Source: Pelobates cultripes
Lineage: Eukaryota > Chordata > Amphibia > Anura > Pelobatidae
NCBI GenBank assembly: GCA_933207985.1
Contig: OW240916.1
Location: 132,361,371 to 132,425,370 of the forward strand
Length of the DNA: 64,000 nucleotides
Direction of reading: 5' to 3'
Shown here: in pieces, positions 35,343 to 46,552 of the stretch
Layout of the letters: each line of letters starts with the position of its first letter
Numbering within the stretch: position 1 is the first letter of the stretch
The notes under the pieces: generated by a model
The model's database searches: none
Seen by the model: the letters and a program-made list of their open reading frames with translations, nothing else
What the model was told of the DNA's origin: nothing
Program-made: the position numbers and the translations under genes

Positions 35343-36049
35343 AGAGATCTCTATGTAATGTGGTGTCAGATTCTACACCAGATCACAGCTTTAAATAAAC
35401 CAAACTGAGAAAAAGATTATTAGGTCAGTTATGCTTCCATTTCAGCTACTATGACCTTAAATGTCAAATTTACTTTGAATTCTCACTTTAGTGAAAATAA
35501 GAATAACAAAAAAAAATATCAGGAAAGTGCATTTAGGAAGGTATGACTCCATTGCTGTTAGATCTTATTTTCCAACTCGTACCACCTTAGCCACATTACA
35601 GAAGTTGATGGCATGGACCACAACAATGTTATATAAAAAAGAAACAAATGAGAGAACAAAAAATATTTAAACTGCATGAAGCATTAGTTAATTTAACATT
35701 CAAAAAGAATGAAAATACCTGCATAGCAACAATATCCTGGTTTCAGTGTATCTTTTGTCAGTTTGTCTTTTGGGGGAATTGATATAATCCATATTATTTA
35801 CTAATTTATCAAATATTTTACCAGGAAGGATGCATTGAGATATCTCTCATTTTCAAGTATGTCCTGGGTTTCACTTATATATGCCATAGAGATCTGCATG
35901 TGGTGTCTGGAATAAAACTAAACCATACAGGTAAAAAAAGTAATGATATGATTAAAAAGACAGAGTTGTTGAAAATTGTAGATTATACTAGCTTTAGTGT
36001 AACTATAATCTTAATTTTATTTTAAAAGTTAGGTACAATAAAAGTCCCC
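35341..36049. other. No gene recognised
   Basis: A half copy of the TTTAGTGAA palindrome family lies at about 35425-35500. The rest is AT-rich with no motif. Confidence 0.4.
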
Positions 36050-36365
36050 TCCCAACCAACTACTTCCTCTTTCAAGCTGCGACAAAAAACAATGAACAGA
36101 AACAATCATATACATATAGCAATAGTAGTAGAAGTCAACAAAGCCAACTGATGACCTTCATCTAGAAGAAGAACTTGAACGTGGATCTGAAGATGAACCA
36201 TTAAACTGAAACGAAAGATTCGGTTAGCGGATGAAATGTACTGTGAAAAACATGGTCACCATAATCAAATACGGACAGTACAATATCAATAGAAATCTCA
36301 CCCCAAACTTTCCAAAAGGAAATAAACATGTGACATACCTAATCGGAAGCCTGAAGAACAATATA

Positions 36366-37016
36366 TCAACCATAAGCGGTCAAATAAAATGACAAAAAAG
36401 GAACAAGGGTAGGGTGGAACTGAGAGGGAAATATTCGCCTCCTGTCATTAATAAAATTAAGCGTCACATAACAAGACAGAGCCGACGCCACACATAGTTT
36501 AGGCGAGTCGCGGAATGACGGATAGAAGATAGCTGTCGAATCCAACTTAGTTCGTCTGGACACAGCGAAGGTCACCCCGCCCGGAGAAAAGGAAAAAGCA
36601 TCGACATCGAAAGCCCGTACATTGGAGACTCGATGGAAGGAGATTAGGCATAGTAAGAGAACGAATTTGGACGAAAGTTGATGTAGGGAAAGGTCCTGAT
36701 TATCAGGCAAGTCCTGGAGGAATGATAATACTGTGCACATGTCCCAGAGGGAGGAGTACTTAGGCATCGGGGGCCGTGATAGTCTCATGCCCCGGAGAAG
36801 TCTGCAAACCAACGGGTCTTGAACAATCGTGAAACCTTGGAGTGGTACGTGAGCTGCCGAGATCGCTGACCTTGCCACATTAACTGAATGATATGAGTGC
36901 CCCCGGTCAAACAGGTGCAAAAGGAAATTCAGGACACTGGCTACAGGGGCCGTAAGGGATCGGTATCCCGTTCCAGGCACCAATGACACCAAGAGCTCCA
37001 TCCTGACAAGTAGCAT
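36366..37016 (-). pseudogene. DIRS tyrosine recombinase, truncated
   Basis: About 216 codons. VNVARSAISAAHVPLQG is the helical N-terminal DNA-binding region typical of DIRS and Crypton recombinases. CLISFHRVSNVRAFDVDAF holds the first catalytic arginine in the DIRS 'R.S.....D' context. The frame stops after FPSQFHPTLVPF, before the H.xR box and the nucleophilic tyrosine. Those residues are not recognisable in the next 300 bases, so the copy cannot be active. An out-of-frame piece upstream (WAPGTRRCYLSGWSSW, about 36985-37065) supplies the expected start of this domain. Confidence 0.8.
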
Positions 37017-38083
37017 CTCCTAGTTCCAGGAGCCCAGGAGTCCCAAAGGAGGTTTTTAGCAGACTGCGATAATGCCTCGACATTCCAGGTTCCCCTGAAA
37101 GAGTCCAGGTCACTAAGCAGAGGTGGCCGTCCACCATGAGGGGGTAAGGATTGCCTTGAGAGTCCGAGAGGAGCGTCTGCATGGATGGTAGAAGGAGTGG
37201 ATCCTGATGGATTAGGTCTAGAAGTTCCGGAAACCAGGCCTGACTCTGCCATAGGGGGATCAGCAATACCAAGGATACACGTTGACGTTGTACCTGTAGC
37301 AGGACCCTGGAGATTATAGCAAATGGAGGAAATGCATGTGCTCCCTGAGATGGCCACACCTGAAGGAAAACATCCACCGCCATGCAAGCCAGGTCCGGAA
37401 GCCAACTGAAGTAGGTTGGGACCTGATAGTTCGTCCTGGAGGCAAAGAGATCCACTGTGAACGGGCCCTTCCTGTCCGCGATCTCGAGGAAAACAGAACG
37501 AAGGAGCCTCTGGCCCTGGCTGGTGATGTTGCGTTGGAAGCAGAAACTGTAGATCTCCTTCATCACCTACGAAAGCATCCGGGATCTGGCCCCTCCCAAG
37601 TGGTTGACGTACTGGACCACTGAGAAGTTGTCCATCCTTAGAAGAACACAACAATCAGAAAGGTGGTTCATCAAACTCCACATAGCGAATGAGCCCGCAA
37701 TCAGTTCCAGGCAGTTTATGTGGAACTCCGACTCTATCTCCGATCATGGTCCTCCCATGGCCCCGCAACCCCAAAGACTTGTGTCCGACTCCAGGACGAA
37801 ATCCAGGGTCGGTCCGAAAATCGTCTTTCCATTCCAGGCCAACATGTGAAGCAGCCACCAGCGCAGTTCGGTCTTGACATCTGGAGTGGAGGGGAATCAC
37901 TTGGTCGTAGGATGGTCTCCTGCGGAGGAAGTTGGCCTTCAGGCACTGCATGGCCCTGTAGTGAAGGGGACCTGGGTAGATCGCCTGGATCAACGCGGAG
38001 AGGAGGCCCAACATGCACACCAACATCCTCAGTGGGATCCAGTCTTGACATAGAATCTTCCGTATTTCCTTCTGAATGGTCAA
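36907..38083 (-). pseudogene. DIRS RNase H and connector region
   Basis: The clearest part is GPFTVDLFASRTNYQVPTYF, followed by DVFLQVW and AFPPFAIISRVL (about 37300-37480). This is the strongly conserved DIRS block after RNase H. Upstream, fragments in three frames at 37655-38083 include the RT thumb (MLGLLSALIQAIYPGPLHYR) and poorly kept RNase H. Downstream WFPELLDL and DGHLCLVTWTLSG lead into the recombinase. At least three frameshifts. Confidence 0.75.
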
Positions 38084-38903
38084 GATCTTGGACTGATGAA
38101 GGCATAGGAGGCACTCATTGCTTCTATTTCGAAGCCCAAGAACTCAATTACCTGCGACGGAGAGAGGGACGACTTTTCCCGGTTGAACACGAAAACCAGC
38201 GACTCGAACAAGGAGACCGCAGAGCACGTCTGACACTTCAGCCTGGAAGGCTCCTCGCAAAAGATCAGCAGATCGTCCAGGTAGATGATACAACGGACAC
38301 CCTCAGATCGAAGGCGTGCCGTCACTGGTTTCAATAGTTTGGTGAACACCACGGTGCTGAGCTGAGACTGGAAGGGAGGCAGGTGAATTGGCAAGGTCTG
38401 CCTTTCCAGAGGAAACAGAGGAACCGTCGTCATGTGGGGTCCACCAGTACCAAGAGGTAGGCGTCCTTCATGTCCAGTCTCGTGAACCAATCCCCTGGGC
38501 GGAGGAGGTCCCGCAGGACATGGATGCCCTCCATCTTGAAATCAGGGTAAACCACAAAGGCGTTCAGGTTTTTCAGGTTGATCACTGGGCAGAAATCACC
38601 GGATTTTTTCCACACCAGAAATATGGAGCTGAAGAAACCTCCATCGTCTGGCACCCACTGGACCCCGCAAGGGCTCAAATCTCTGCATCTATCAGGGACT
38701 GCAGCACCCTTTATGACACGGGAACCGAGGGAAGGTGAACCTGTGTCGGCGGGGATTGAAAATCTATGACATAGCCCCGAACAGTCTGAAGCACCCACGC
38801 ATCCGAGGAAACCCCCCACCACCTGTCCCTGCAGTGAAACAATCTCCCTGCATGCAACAGAGTGGGAGGAGAACTGGTAGCAACTGTTCTCATTTGTAGG
38901 CAT
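38080..38903 (-). pseudogene. DIRS reverse transcriptase
   Basis: Two overlapping frames cover the palm. FFSSIFLVWKKSGDFCPVINLKNLN (38430-38903 frame) is motif 1/2 with the DIRS 'V.KK.G..RPV.NL..LN' pattern. WFTRLDMKDAYL is motif A with the catalytic Asp. After a frameshift near 38450, CIIYLDDLLIFCE is motif C (YLDD), and VIEFLGFEIEAMS is the thumb 'FLGF' motif. Catalytic residues are present, but the frames are not continuous. Confidence 0.85.
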
Positions 38904-39465
38904 CCTTGCTCACCCACAAGCTCGGCTCCCTCTACCTCGGTTCGACCTTTGGAGTTGAAGGTCCGTGAATGGTAGGATGGGAAGAAGGATGGTGCATGGG
39001 ATCCTCGGTGATCAAATGGCCAGAAACGGTGTCCCCCGCTGTCATCCAGACCTGCCAAAAACCAGCGAACTCTGTTCTGTGGGTGGAAGACCCTCTTCAT
39101 TGAGGTCTGGGCCTTGCTCAGAGTGGTGAATACATTCACATACTTGTGAAGCTCCTTGATGAAGGGTTCCCCAAAGAGAAGACCCTTGGCCAGGGGTCCC
39201 AGTTCCTTCGACCCCCAAATCTGAGAGTTTGGCGTCCATACGAATGGGGACTGCCTTTCTGCGTTCTGTGCAGAGCACGATGTTTGTAGCAGGCAAATAG
39301 AGTGCAGAGCCCAGTCCCGTATAGAAGCTGGTTCTAGGGCAACACCCTGTGAAAAAGCCTCATCCGCGAGCACGGGAAACCTGGCCAGGCTGCCCAGCAT
39401 GTCCAGCAGTTTATCCTGCGCCAGTTGGAGGCTGCGCTCGACCCCATTTTTTAGGGTCACACCCG

Positions 39466-39757
39466 TTATGTGTCATCAAGCCCAGTGGCCTAATGGATAA
39501 GGCACTGGCCTCCTAAGCCAGGGATTGTGGGTTCAAGTCCTGTCTGGGGTGCACCAACATGTCTAAGGTGGTTGAACTTGAGCATGGCACTCAAATTGAG
39601 TTGCCCCCAAATGTACAGTTTCAGTAAAGGAGATTAAACATGCACAGGATATGCATAAGGCTATCCTAACTATAAGATAAGGCCCGGGACTAATGAAAGT
39701 AATTTAAAAAATTGGGCCAAGTGGTTCTTATCTGCTGACACATTCTATGTTTCTATG
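39466..39757 (+). mobile_element. tRNA-Arg(CCT)-derived SINE inside DIRS gag
   Basis: A tRNA-like head (39479-39551) is followed by an unrelated body. The tail reads GGGCCAAGTGGTTCTTATCT, then CACATTCTATGTTTCTATG with TTTCTATG-type terminal repeats. A short direct repeat, TATGTG, is present at both edges (about 39467 and 39755). The head keeps pol III boxes, the body is unique to this copy in the window, and both flanks are DIRS gag. Family name not assigned. Confidence 0.75.
39479..39551 (+). tRNA. tRNA-Arg(CCT)-like SINE head (not a functional tRNA gene)
   Basis: The anticodon arm CTGGC-CTCCTAA-GCCAG folds perfectly with anticodon CCT. Box A is TGGCCTAATGG (39486-39496) and box B is GGTTCAAGTCC (39530-39540). 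The acceptor stem AGCCCAG/CTGGGGT has one mismatch, and the T stem is weakened to wobble pairs (GTGGG against CCTGT). The SINE body follows directly, so this is a retroposon promoter rather than a tRNA gene. Confidence 0.8.
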
Positions 39758-40304
39758 TATGTGGAGACCATGGGGTCAGATTCCGGGGTCAGGGCGACCT
39801 TATCCAGGAGTACGGGCCTGGGGCATTCTGCCCGTAATCTCCTGCGCACTTCCCAGTCTAGAGGTCTGCGGACCCAGTAATGCATGAACTGTGCCAGGTA
39901 GTCGGGCAGCGACCATTCAGAGGAACTGGGGTGTCTGATGGACTGAGGGTCGAACAGGGGTTCACCCATGGCATCCAGGAAGACATCGTCCTCCAGAGGA
40001 GATGTCAGAGCCCTTTGTTCGGAAGCTTCCCCAGAATCAGGTCCACATTGGGTCGCCCATGTTGTCTTCGCCCAACCATCTTCCTCCTCCAAGGACGACT
40101 GGTCCGCCCGCCATTCATCCATGGGTGGGGGGTATGGTGTCCTCCTCCCCTTTGTCCAAGAGGCGCCTGAGCCGGTTAGGTGAGTCAAAGAGCACCGGAC
40201 CCTGTCGCTTTGCCGGAGCCTTACCCTTCTGGGAGTGTGGTTCAGGGCCTTCACCCTTCCAAAAGCACTTGTGCACCCTTGCCTGATCTCTCCTTGGAGA
40301 GTCT

Positions 40305-40399
40305 AACAAAAATAGACAGGTCCAGGCACTCTAGGTCTCACAGCCAAAGCAATGTTTTCACCAAACTGGTCTTTGTGCCTGGACCTCTCTATTTTTGTT
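40305..40399. repeat. 95-bp foldback with 25-bp arms
   Basis: AACAAAAATAGACAGGTCCA (arm start) pairs with TGGACCTCTCTATTTTTGTT (arm end), about 24 of 25 positions including the inner GGCAC/GTGCC, around a 45-bp loop. It abuts the 5' break of the DIRS coding sequence. Confidence 0.75.
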
Positions 40400-42169
40400 C
40401 TACCTGATTATATATTGTCATAATTGAATGGTAGCAGCTATGAGTTTAGGAGGCTGCAGGAGAAAGGTGTTATTGGAAAGAAAGCCTGTTCTGATTAAAA
40501 GTGTATTTTTCTCTTGTAAAAACCGTAAGTAATTGGTTCAGTATGGAATAATTGTAACATTAATATATTCTGTTAATATCAATTTGCGGTATCATAATTT
40601 GATTAAAAATTTTTTTTTAGAGGCTACTACATGTTAAAGCTCCACAGTTCTGTACTGAACACAACACATGCAATACTAACCACATTCCTACATACAAATG
40701 CATTAACAACTAGGAACCATCTCCATGGCTTTCTAACATAGGTCTCAATTCGTTTTTTGGATGAGCTTTTCAAATGATCATAATTTTAAATGATTCATCT
40801 GCAGAAGTCACCATTAAAGTCCATTGGAATGTCTGTAGATAAATTACTTGTAAAGTTTTTGTAACAGATTGTAATCATTTGAAAAGCTTATCAAAAAAAT
40901 ATTAAATTGAGGCCATAGTGTAGAATGCAATGTATAAGGTTGTATTCATGAGACATGCTGAATTAAGTCATTGCTGTAACTAGGCCATAAATGTGTGAAC
41001 AATGGTTAGAGAGCTAACATAGTAGGCACTGGGAAGGGAGGGGGCATTATTTGCATTGTGACATAAAATGTAGGCAGAGTCACAGTGCCCGTTGTCCAAA
41101 CCGATGGGGAAGGACATAGCCCACCTCCAGATCCCAACATCGGTGCACCCTGGAGTCCAAAGTCAATGGTACCTTGACAGTATATTGTTATATTAGTGCC
41201 AGTGTGATGCATGTGTCATTTGCATATAGTTATAGTGTCAGTGTGAATGTGTGTGAATTTGTTTAAAAAACCAGTATATGGGAATTTAAGAATGCATTTG
41301 AGGGTGCAAATTCACAAATACTTATGTGTATAGTGCAAATGAATGATTATGTATAGCTTCACCATGAATCTGTGTTTGTAAATATAGGCAAATTTTTGTG
41401 TGTAATGTCAACAAAATTTTATTTTTTTGTAGTGTCAGGTAGTGGATATGCTGTAGTTTACTTGCATCTAGTGTCAATATGCGTGAATGCAGTGTTCAAC
41501 ATGCTAGTAGCAAAAAATTACATAATAGGTGTGTATTTGTGTGCAGTGTCTGAATAAATGAACACAGTGTTGTTTTGTTTGAAGTATGTGTACATGTGTC
41601 AATATATTCTAATGGGTAATTTTGAATACACCTGTGGAATGAGGAGAGGTAGGCAGCACAAAGGAAACCTCAGCACTGGAAAAAGGTAAGGAAAACATAT
41701 TTTTTAATTTGCATTACAAACAGGAGATGGTGTGTATATATATATATATATAGGAATAGGGACACTATAGCTTTAGGAATATAGGTTTCCTAACACTAAA
41801 GTGTTCCTTTAATATTGCACAAATTCCAAAGCCGTAGTACACCAGTCCTTTTGGATATAATTTAGTCAAGACATGGAATCCTTTAAATAGTGTTATGTTG
41901 CACAAGGTCCCAATCCAGATATTTACAAAGTAAAGTAATCACTTTTTTTTACTTTCTTTTTACTTCTGTGGATGCCCAATAATCAAAATAAGTAGGCTAG
42001 CAGTCCAGTGGTTGGAATACATGTTTGTAATCCTGTAAGTGTCCCTTTAAGTCAGTCTTGCACTGCACAACTTAGGAGTAGGTAGGGATCAGAATTAAAA
42101 TAGGCTAAATCTCTTACGGGCCACAGATAGGTTTTTAGTGCCTCGCTTTCCAAGTAAAAGTATACAATT
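40400..42169. other. No gene recognised
   Basis: AT-rich. It includes a (TA)n run at 41732-41752, then a short MITE-like piece (GGGACACTATAG ... AGTGTTCCTTTAA, 41759-41814). TG-rich words at 41200-41600 look like a degraded simple repeat. Confidence 0.4.
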
Positions 42170-42179
42170 GCATATACAG

Positions 42180-42744
42180 ATACACACACACACACACACT
42201 CACACACACTGACAGATATACAGATACACACATTGACAGACATGCACAAACAGAGACACACATTGACACACATTGACAGACATACAGATGCACAGACAGA
42301 CAAACACAGTGACAGACATACAGATACACACACACTGACAGACATACAGATACACACCACAAACAGACAGACATAGATACACATACACACTGACAGACAT
42401 ACAGATACACACACAGACACACACTGACAGATACACAAATAGACAAGCACACTGACAGACATACAGATACCCACACAGACACACACACACTGACAGATAC
42501 ACAGACACACATGCCCTGACAGACATACAGATACACAAACACACACTGACAGACACACAGATACACACACTGACAGACATACAGATACCCACACAGACAC
42601 ACACACACCTGCACTGATAGACAAACAGATACACAGACACACAAATACACACACTAACAGACAGACACACATATACACACACTGACAGACACACTGACAG
42701 ACATACAGATGCCCACACACTAACAGACATTCAAATGCACAGAC
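42180..42744. repeat. CA-rich minisatellite, ACTGACAGACATACAGATAC unit
   Basis: About 25 copies of a 20-32 bp unit with variable CA runs. Long cysteine/valine-rich frames on the minus strand exist in all three phases and are artefacts. It ends one base before the Tc1 target TA. Confidence 0.9.
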
Positions 42745-42747
42745 ATA

Positions 42748-43960
42748 CAGTTGTGCTCAAATGTTTGCATACACTTTTAAAAGAAAACACAAGGGAGCAG
42801 GCAAAACATATTTCTTTTATTTCTTATAGGATTCATATTCAACTGTCGGTTATAACAGAATGGCACAATCATAAAGCAATACATGGCAACAAAGAAAAAA
42901 ATGAAATGACCCCTGTTCAAAAGTCTGCATACCCTTAGTTCTTAATAATGTGTATTACCCCCTTTAACATCAATGGCAGCGTGCAGTCTTTTGTAATAGT
43001 GGTCTATGAGGCCCCTAATTCTTGCAGGTGGTATAGCCCATTTGTCTTGGCAAAATGCCTCCAAATCATGCAAAGGCTTTGGTCATATTGTATGAACTGC
43101 ATGTTTGAGATCTCACCCAGAGTGGTTCGATGATATTAAGGTCAGGAGACTGTGATGGCCACAAGTCCAGAACCTTCACCTTTTTCTGCTGTAGCCACTG
43201 GAGGGTCAACTTGGCCTTGTGCTTAGGGTCATTGTCATGCTGGAAAGTCCAAGAGGGTCCCATGTGCAGCTTTTGTGCAGAAGAATGCAAATTGTCTGCC
43301 AGCATTTGCTGATAACATGCTGCATTCATCTTGCCATCAAAATTATCCTTGCCTTTAGAGCTCACACACCCAAAAACTTCAGTGAGCCACCACCATGCTT
43401 CTCATCGGGGATCTTATTTTTTTTTTACTAAAGGCCTTGTTGATCCCTCTACAAACATAGCGCTTATGTTTGTGACCATAAAGCTCTATTTTGGTCTTGT
43501 CACTCCATATTCCAGTGTGCCAGAAGCTGTGAGGCGTTTCAAGGTGTTTTTCGGGCATGTTGTAATTGGGTTTTTTTGTGGCATTGCCGCAATAAAGTCT
43601 TCTTGCTGGCAACTCGAACATGCAGTTCAATTTTGTCCAAGTATCGTAATATTGTGCTCCTCGAAACAACCACACTGTATTTCCCCTGAGGTTACCTGTG
43701 GGTTTTTATTTGTACTAAACAATTATTTTGGTAGTTGTTCCTGAAATCTTTCTTGGTCTACTTAACTTTTGCTTGGTATTGAGAAATCATCGAATTTTCC
43801 ACTTTTTAATAAGTGATTGAACAGTACTAACTGGCATTTTTTTGGATATCTTTTTATATCCTTTTCCATCTTTATAAAGTTCCATTACCTTACACAGGTC
43901 TTTTGACAGTGCATCCACGTGAAAGATAACACACTCATTGACTATCAGCCTTCTCTGGCT
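42748..43960 (-). mobile_element. Tc1/mariner relic, 3' end intact
   Basis: The left terminus CAGTTGTGCTCAAATGTTTG (42748) follows a TA dinucleotide (42746-42747), as expected for a Tc1-type end. Transposase is on the minus strand in two frames. No matching right terminus was found before about 43960, so that end is deleted. Confidence 0.75.
43066..43675 (-). pseudogene. Tc1-like transposase, frameshifted
   Basis: The upstream frame (43379-43675) has TGIWSDKTKIELYGHKHKRY, where SDKTK holds the first catalytic Asp of the DDE triad. The downstream frame (43066-43365) has WTFQHDNDPKHKAKLT with the second Asp, and WPSQSPDLNIIEPLW with the final Glu at Tc1-type spacing. A frameshift near 43370 separates them. 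Further upstream sequence (to about 43900) has weak helix-turn-helix text. Confidence 0.85.
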
Positions 43961-44099
43961 TCTGTCTCTCCCGGCTTGGCCCCATGCCTACTGCCCCCCC
44001 CACCCTGTCTCTGAGAGGAAGGGACTCGCAGCTCTCACTTCCTCCCATGCTGCAGATAAGCAAAGGGTGTTGTTAAAGGGTCACAGCGATCGAACGGGC

Positions 44100-44534
44100 C
44101 CCTGCTGACAAATAGTTACCAAAAAAAGCACGCTAAACTGATCTGTAAATAGAAAGACAAAGAATAGTGCAGACCATCTGGACTAAAACAAAATATGTAC
44201 AGGGGGATATGAGGGAAATAAACTCACATGGACTATCACCCCTGGCTCTGGGTTTGCAATGCTCCACTTGAGATGGAAAACTCCCACACTGATAGAACTC
44301 CAAGTGGTGTGCCCACTGGAAACTGGTAGAGCTATGCAATATAGAACAGAGAGAGGCAGGACCTCCAATTGAATAGTATCAAATACAATTTAGACAAGAC
44401 AACAGTTAAAAACTCTTACTTTATGAGTAGTGGGTTATGCTAGCATAGCTACCCACATAAAAGCATGTAAACAGCAGATAGAAAGTCACTTCCTGGTTTC
44501 GTCCGTCCCGATCGCGTGATCCCTGCTGACAAAT
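44100..44534. mobile_element. 407-bp insertion with 14-bp direct repeats
   Basis: CCCTGCTGACAAAT occurs at 44100-44113 and again at 44521-44534, bracketing 407 bp absent from neither-flank homology. The length of the direct repeat suggests target-primed retroposition. The minus-strand text resembles PLE terminal regions in style (GCGTGCTTTTTTGGTAACT end), but no diagnostic motif proves that. Family unknown. Confidence 0.5.
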
Positions 44535-44738
44535 GCCCACCGGTTGCCCCTAAGTGCAGGGGCCACCTAATGGGCCTTCTTAGAGTGCGGCCCATACAAA
44601 GTGATTTGGCGGGTCACATTTTTGTCACCATTTTTGTCTTCTTGATGCACTTCAACACTATTGATAGGGATATTAAATTAACTTGTAGAATTTAATTTTT
44701 AGAATTGGAGTTTTATGTACAGGATGAAATAATAAACA

Positions 44739-45285
44739 TTAAAGGGACACTATAGTCACCAAAACAACTTTGACTTAATTAATCAGTTATGGTGTATAGA
44801 TCATGCCCCTGCTCAACTCATTGCCATTTAGGAGTTAAATCACTTTTGTTTCTATTTATGCAGTCCTATCCATACCTTCCCTAGCTGTGACTGACACAGC
44901 CTGCATGAAATCAAAATGGTTTAATTTTCAATCAGATGTAACTTACTTAAAACGTTTTTACCTCCTGCTCTGTAAATTGAACTTGAATTACATACAGGAG
45001 GCTCCTGTGGGGTCTAACAAGCTATTAACAGAGCAGGAGATAGGAAATTCAAAATTAGACAGATTTATCAGTAAAGGAAGTGTAAACATTAGATGACTCT
45101 TAACAGGAAGTGTTTAGGCAGGCTATGCAAGTCACATGCAGGGATTCATGACTATGGCTGTAAAAACAAAGTGATTTAACTCCTGAAGGGAAGAGAATTC
45201 GCTGTTGAAACTGCAGGAGCATGATCTATTCACTAAAGTGCTTCATTATGCTAATGTTGTTTTGGTGACTATAGTGACCCTTTAA
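44739..45285. mobile_element. T2-type MITE with 29/30 matching termini
   Basis: It starts TTAAAGGGACACTATAGTCA and ends TGACTATAGTGACCCTTTAA. The 30-bp terminal inverted repeats differ at one position, and TTAA is the target. It is 547 bp and non-coding. It is the least diverged MITE in the window. Confidence 0.85.
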
Positions 45286-45600
45286 AAAATATATGGATGT
45301 CGACAGTTCTATTTTATTCCTTTAGTTGCCATAATTAACCTCGATTCAAAATTTTTCAATATGACCAATTTTGGGGGGAAATATATTTTTATCATGAATG
45401 TCAAGTAACATTGCATGTATCAGAATAAACCATAGTTACTTACAGGTATAATTATTATTAATATTTATAAAGTGCCAACAAATTCCATAGCACTGTAAAA
45501 TAGTATGGATAGTAGTTTAGGCAGTTTGAGGAAAATCCCAATTAATGTCCAATTGAGGTATAGTTGATTGTGGTAGAGAAGCTGAAATTGTTTAAAAGAG

Positions 45601-46525
45601 TGTAACGGATCACCTGGCACCCCAACTGGGCACCTTGACCAACAGATGCTTCCTAGCAGACACTGAGGACCGTAAGCACCGCAAAGGGCACCACAAGCAC
45701 CGCAGACTCCACAACCACCGTAGCTTAGCTGGGATCTGGCCGTCTTCCTCCCACCCTTGACCAACCTCTGATATCCAGGACCGTGTGGGAAAGATCTCTC
45801 CTATTCCAGAAAGCATAGCAGAAACAGCTCTTATAAGAGCTAGTGATTAGAACCCAGGGGAGTATAAGGAGTATAGCAATCCTCAGTGTGACTATAGAAG
45901 TTCCCCTCCAAGCATGAGACAAGGCTACGTGTTGAGGGTTAAACAGAAACTCTATTTTAATGGAGGCTCACTGACCTTTTATGCAAGTTTCCCAACAAGG
46001 GTGACACCCACGTGAACCTTGTTGGGCACAGGGACACAAAGGTAACAAACCAATGTTATATCCCCTGATAGCCCTGATCTGGGTGAACATATCAAAAAAT
46101 CACCCAGATCAAATTAGGGGTTCAGAAATTTTATGCAAGTTATAGTTTTGCCCAGGCGCAGGCATGGTCCAAAACAGTTCCACAGAATCGCTAAGTGCCA
46201 CTGGAGGACCGACCGGGAACCGAAAGGTTTTCAGGCCAAAAATAGTTCCAGGGCATACGCTGCTTAGTCCCCCTGAAGTCTATTTGTGGTTTTGGTCCAT
46301 GCGAACGAGATGGCAACCACCACGTGTTCAAATGTCGAATGGCGGCCACTTCGACTCTTCTGGAGTTTGATGTTCCACTTGAAAAGTTGGAACTGTGGAC
46401 ATAAAAATCAAGAAAGGCACAAACAGTGATTTAAACCAAGTTTTATCACAGGGGCCATAGTCACAGGTTAGGAGGCCTGCAAGTATGCCCCTCCAAGAAC
46501 CAGTGGCGAGGTTACTTTCACCACA
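45601..46525 (-). mobile_element. Solo LTR (925 bp) inserted in a PLE, TSD AAGAG
   Basis: On the plus strand it reads TGTAACGGATCACC...CTTTCACCACA. Exact 5-bp duplications AAGAG flank it (45596-45600 and 46526-46530). The natural orientation is probably minus, reading TGTGGTGAAAGT to CCGTTACA, with a TATA-like GCATAAAAGG about two-thirds along. It is close to the LTR at 60521-61490 and shares both termini with 57031-59925. PLE coding sequence starts directly on the right side. Confidence 0.85.
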
Positions 46526-46552
46526 AAGAGTATAAAGAAATATTGGTATTTA

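Larger units (their letters stand above)
38904..40254 (-). pseudogene. DIRS gag-like ORF split by a SINE
   Basis: Frames at 39745-40254 and about 39040-39460 make up one acidic/basic gag-like protein with no enzymatic motif. The C-terminal block KGLLFGEPFIKELHKYVNVF is typical of the DIRS first ORF. The two halves are separated by the SINE at 39466-39757 and do not rejoin in the same frame, so a further frameshift exists. The N-terminus is lost at 40304. Confidence 0.65.
36050..40304 (-). mobile_element. DIRS-type tyrosine-recombinase retrotransposon, broken
   Basis: On the minus strand the order is gag-like, RT, RNase H/connector, tyrosine recombinase, then about 300 bp of non-coding 3' sequence. 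Coding sequence is divided among at least six frames by frameshifts and stops, and gag is also split by a SINE. The recombinase lacks its C-terminal catalytic part. No split direct or inverted DIRS termini were found; the 5' edge stops where an unrelated foldback begins (40305). GC content (near 55% by eye) contrasts with the AT-rich surroundings. Confidence 0.85.

Noticed and set aside
37720..38337. 205-codon plus-strand frame
   Set aside because: Antisense shadow of GC-rich DIRS RT/RNase H sequence; no motif of its own.
39479..39551. Functional tRNA-Arg gene
   Set aside because: T stem reduced to wobble pairs, acceptor mismatch, and a SINE body attached; insertion lies in a DIRS gag.
42052..42730. 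Cysteine/valine-rich frames of 170-220 codons on the minus strand
   Set aside because: All three phases are open because the CA minisatellite lacks stop codons; composition simply mirrors the repeat.
45601..46525. Complete endogenous retrovirus
   Set aside because: Only LTR sequence between the AAGAG duplications; no gag, pol or env.
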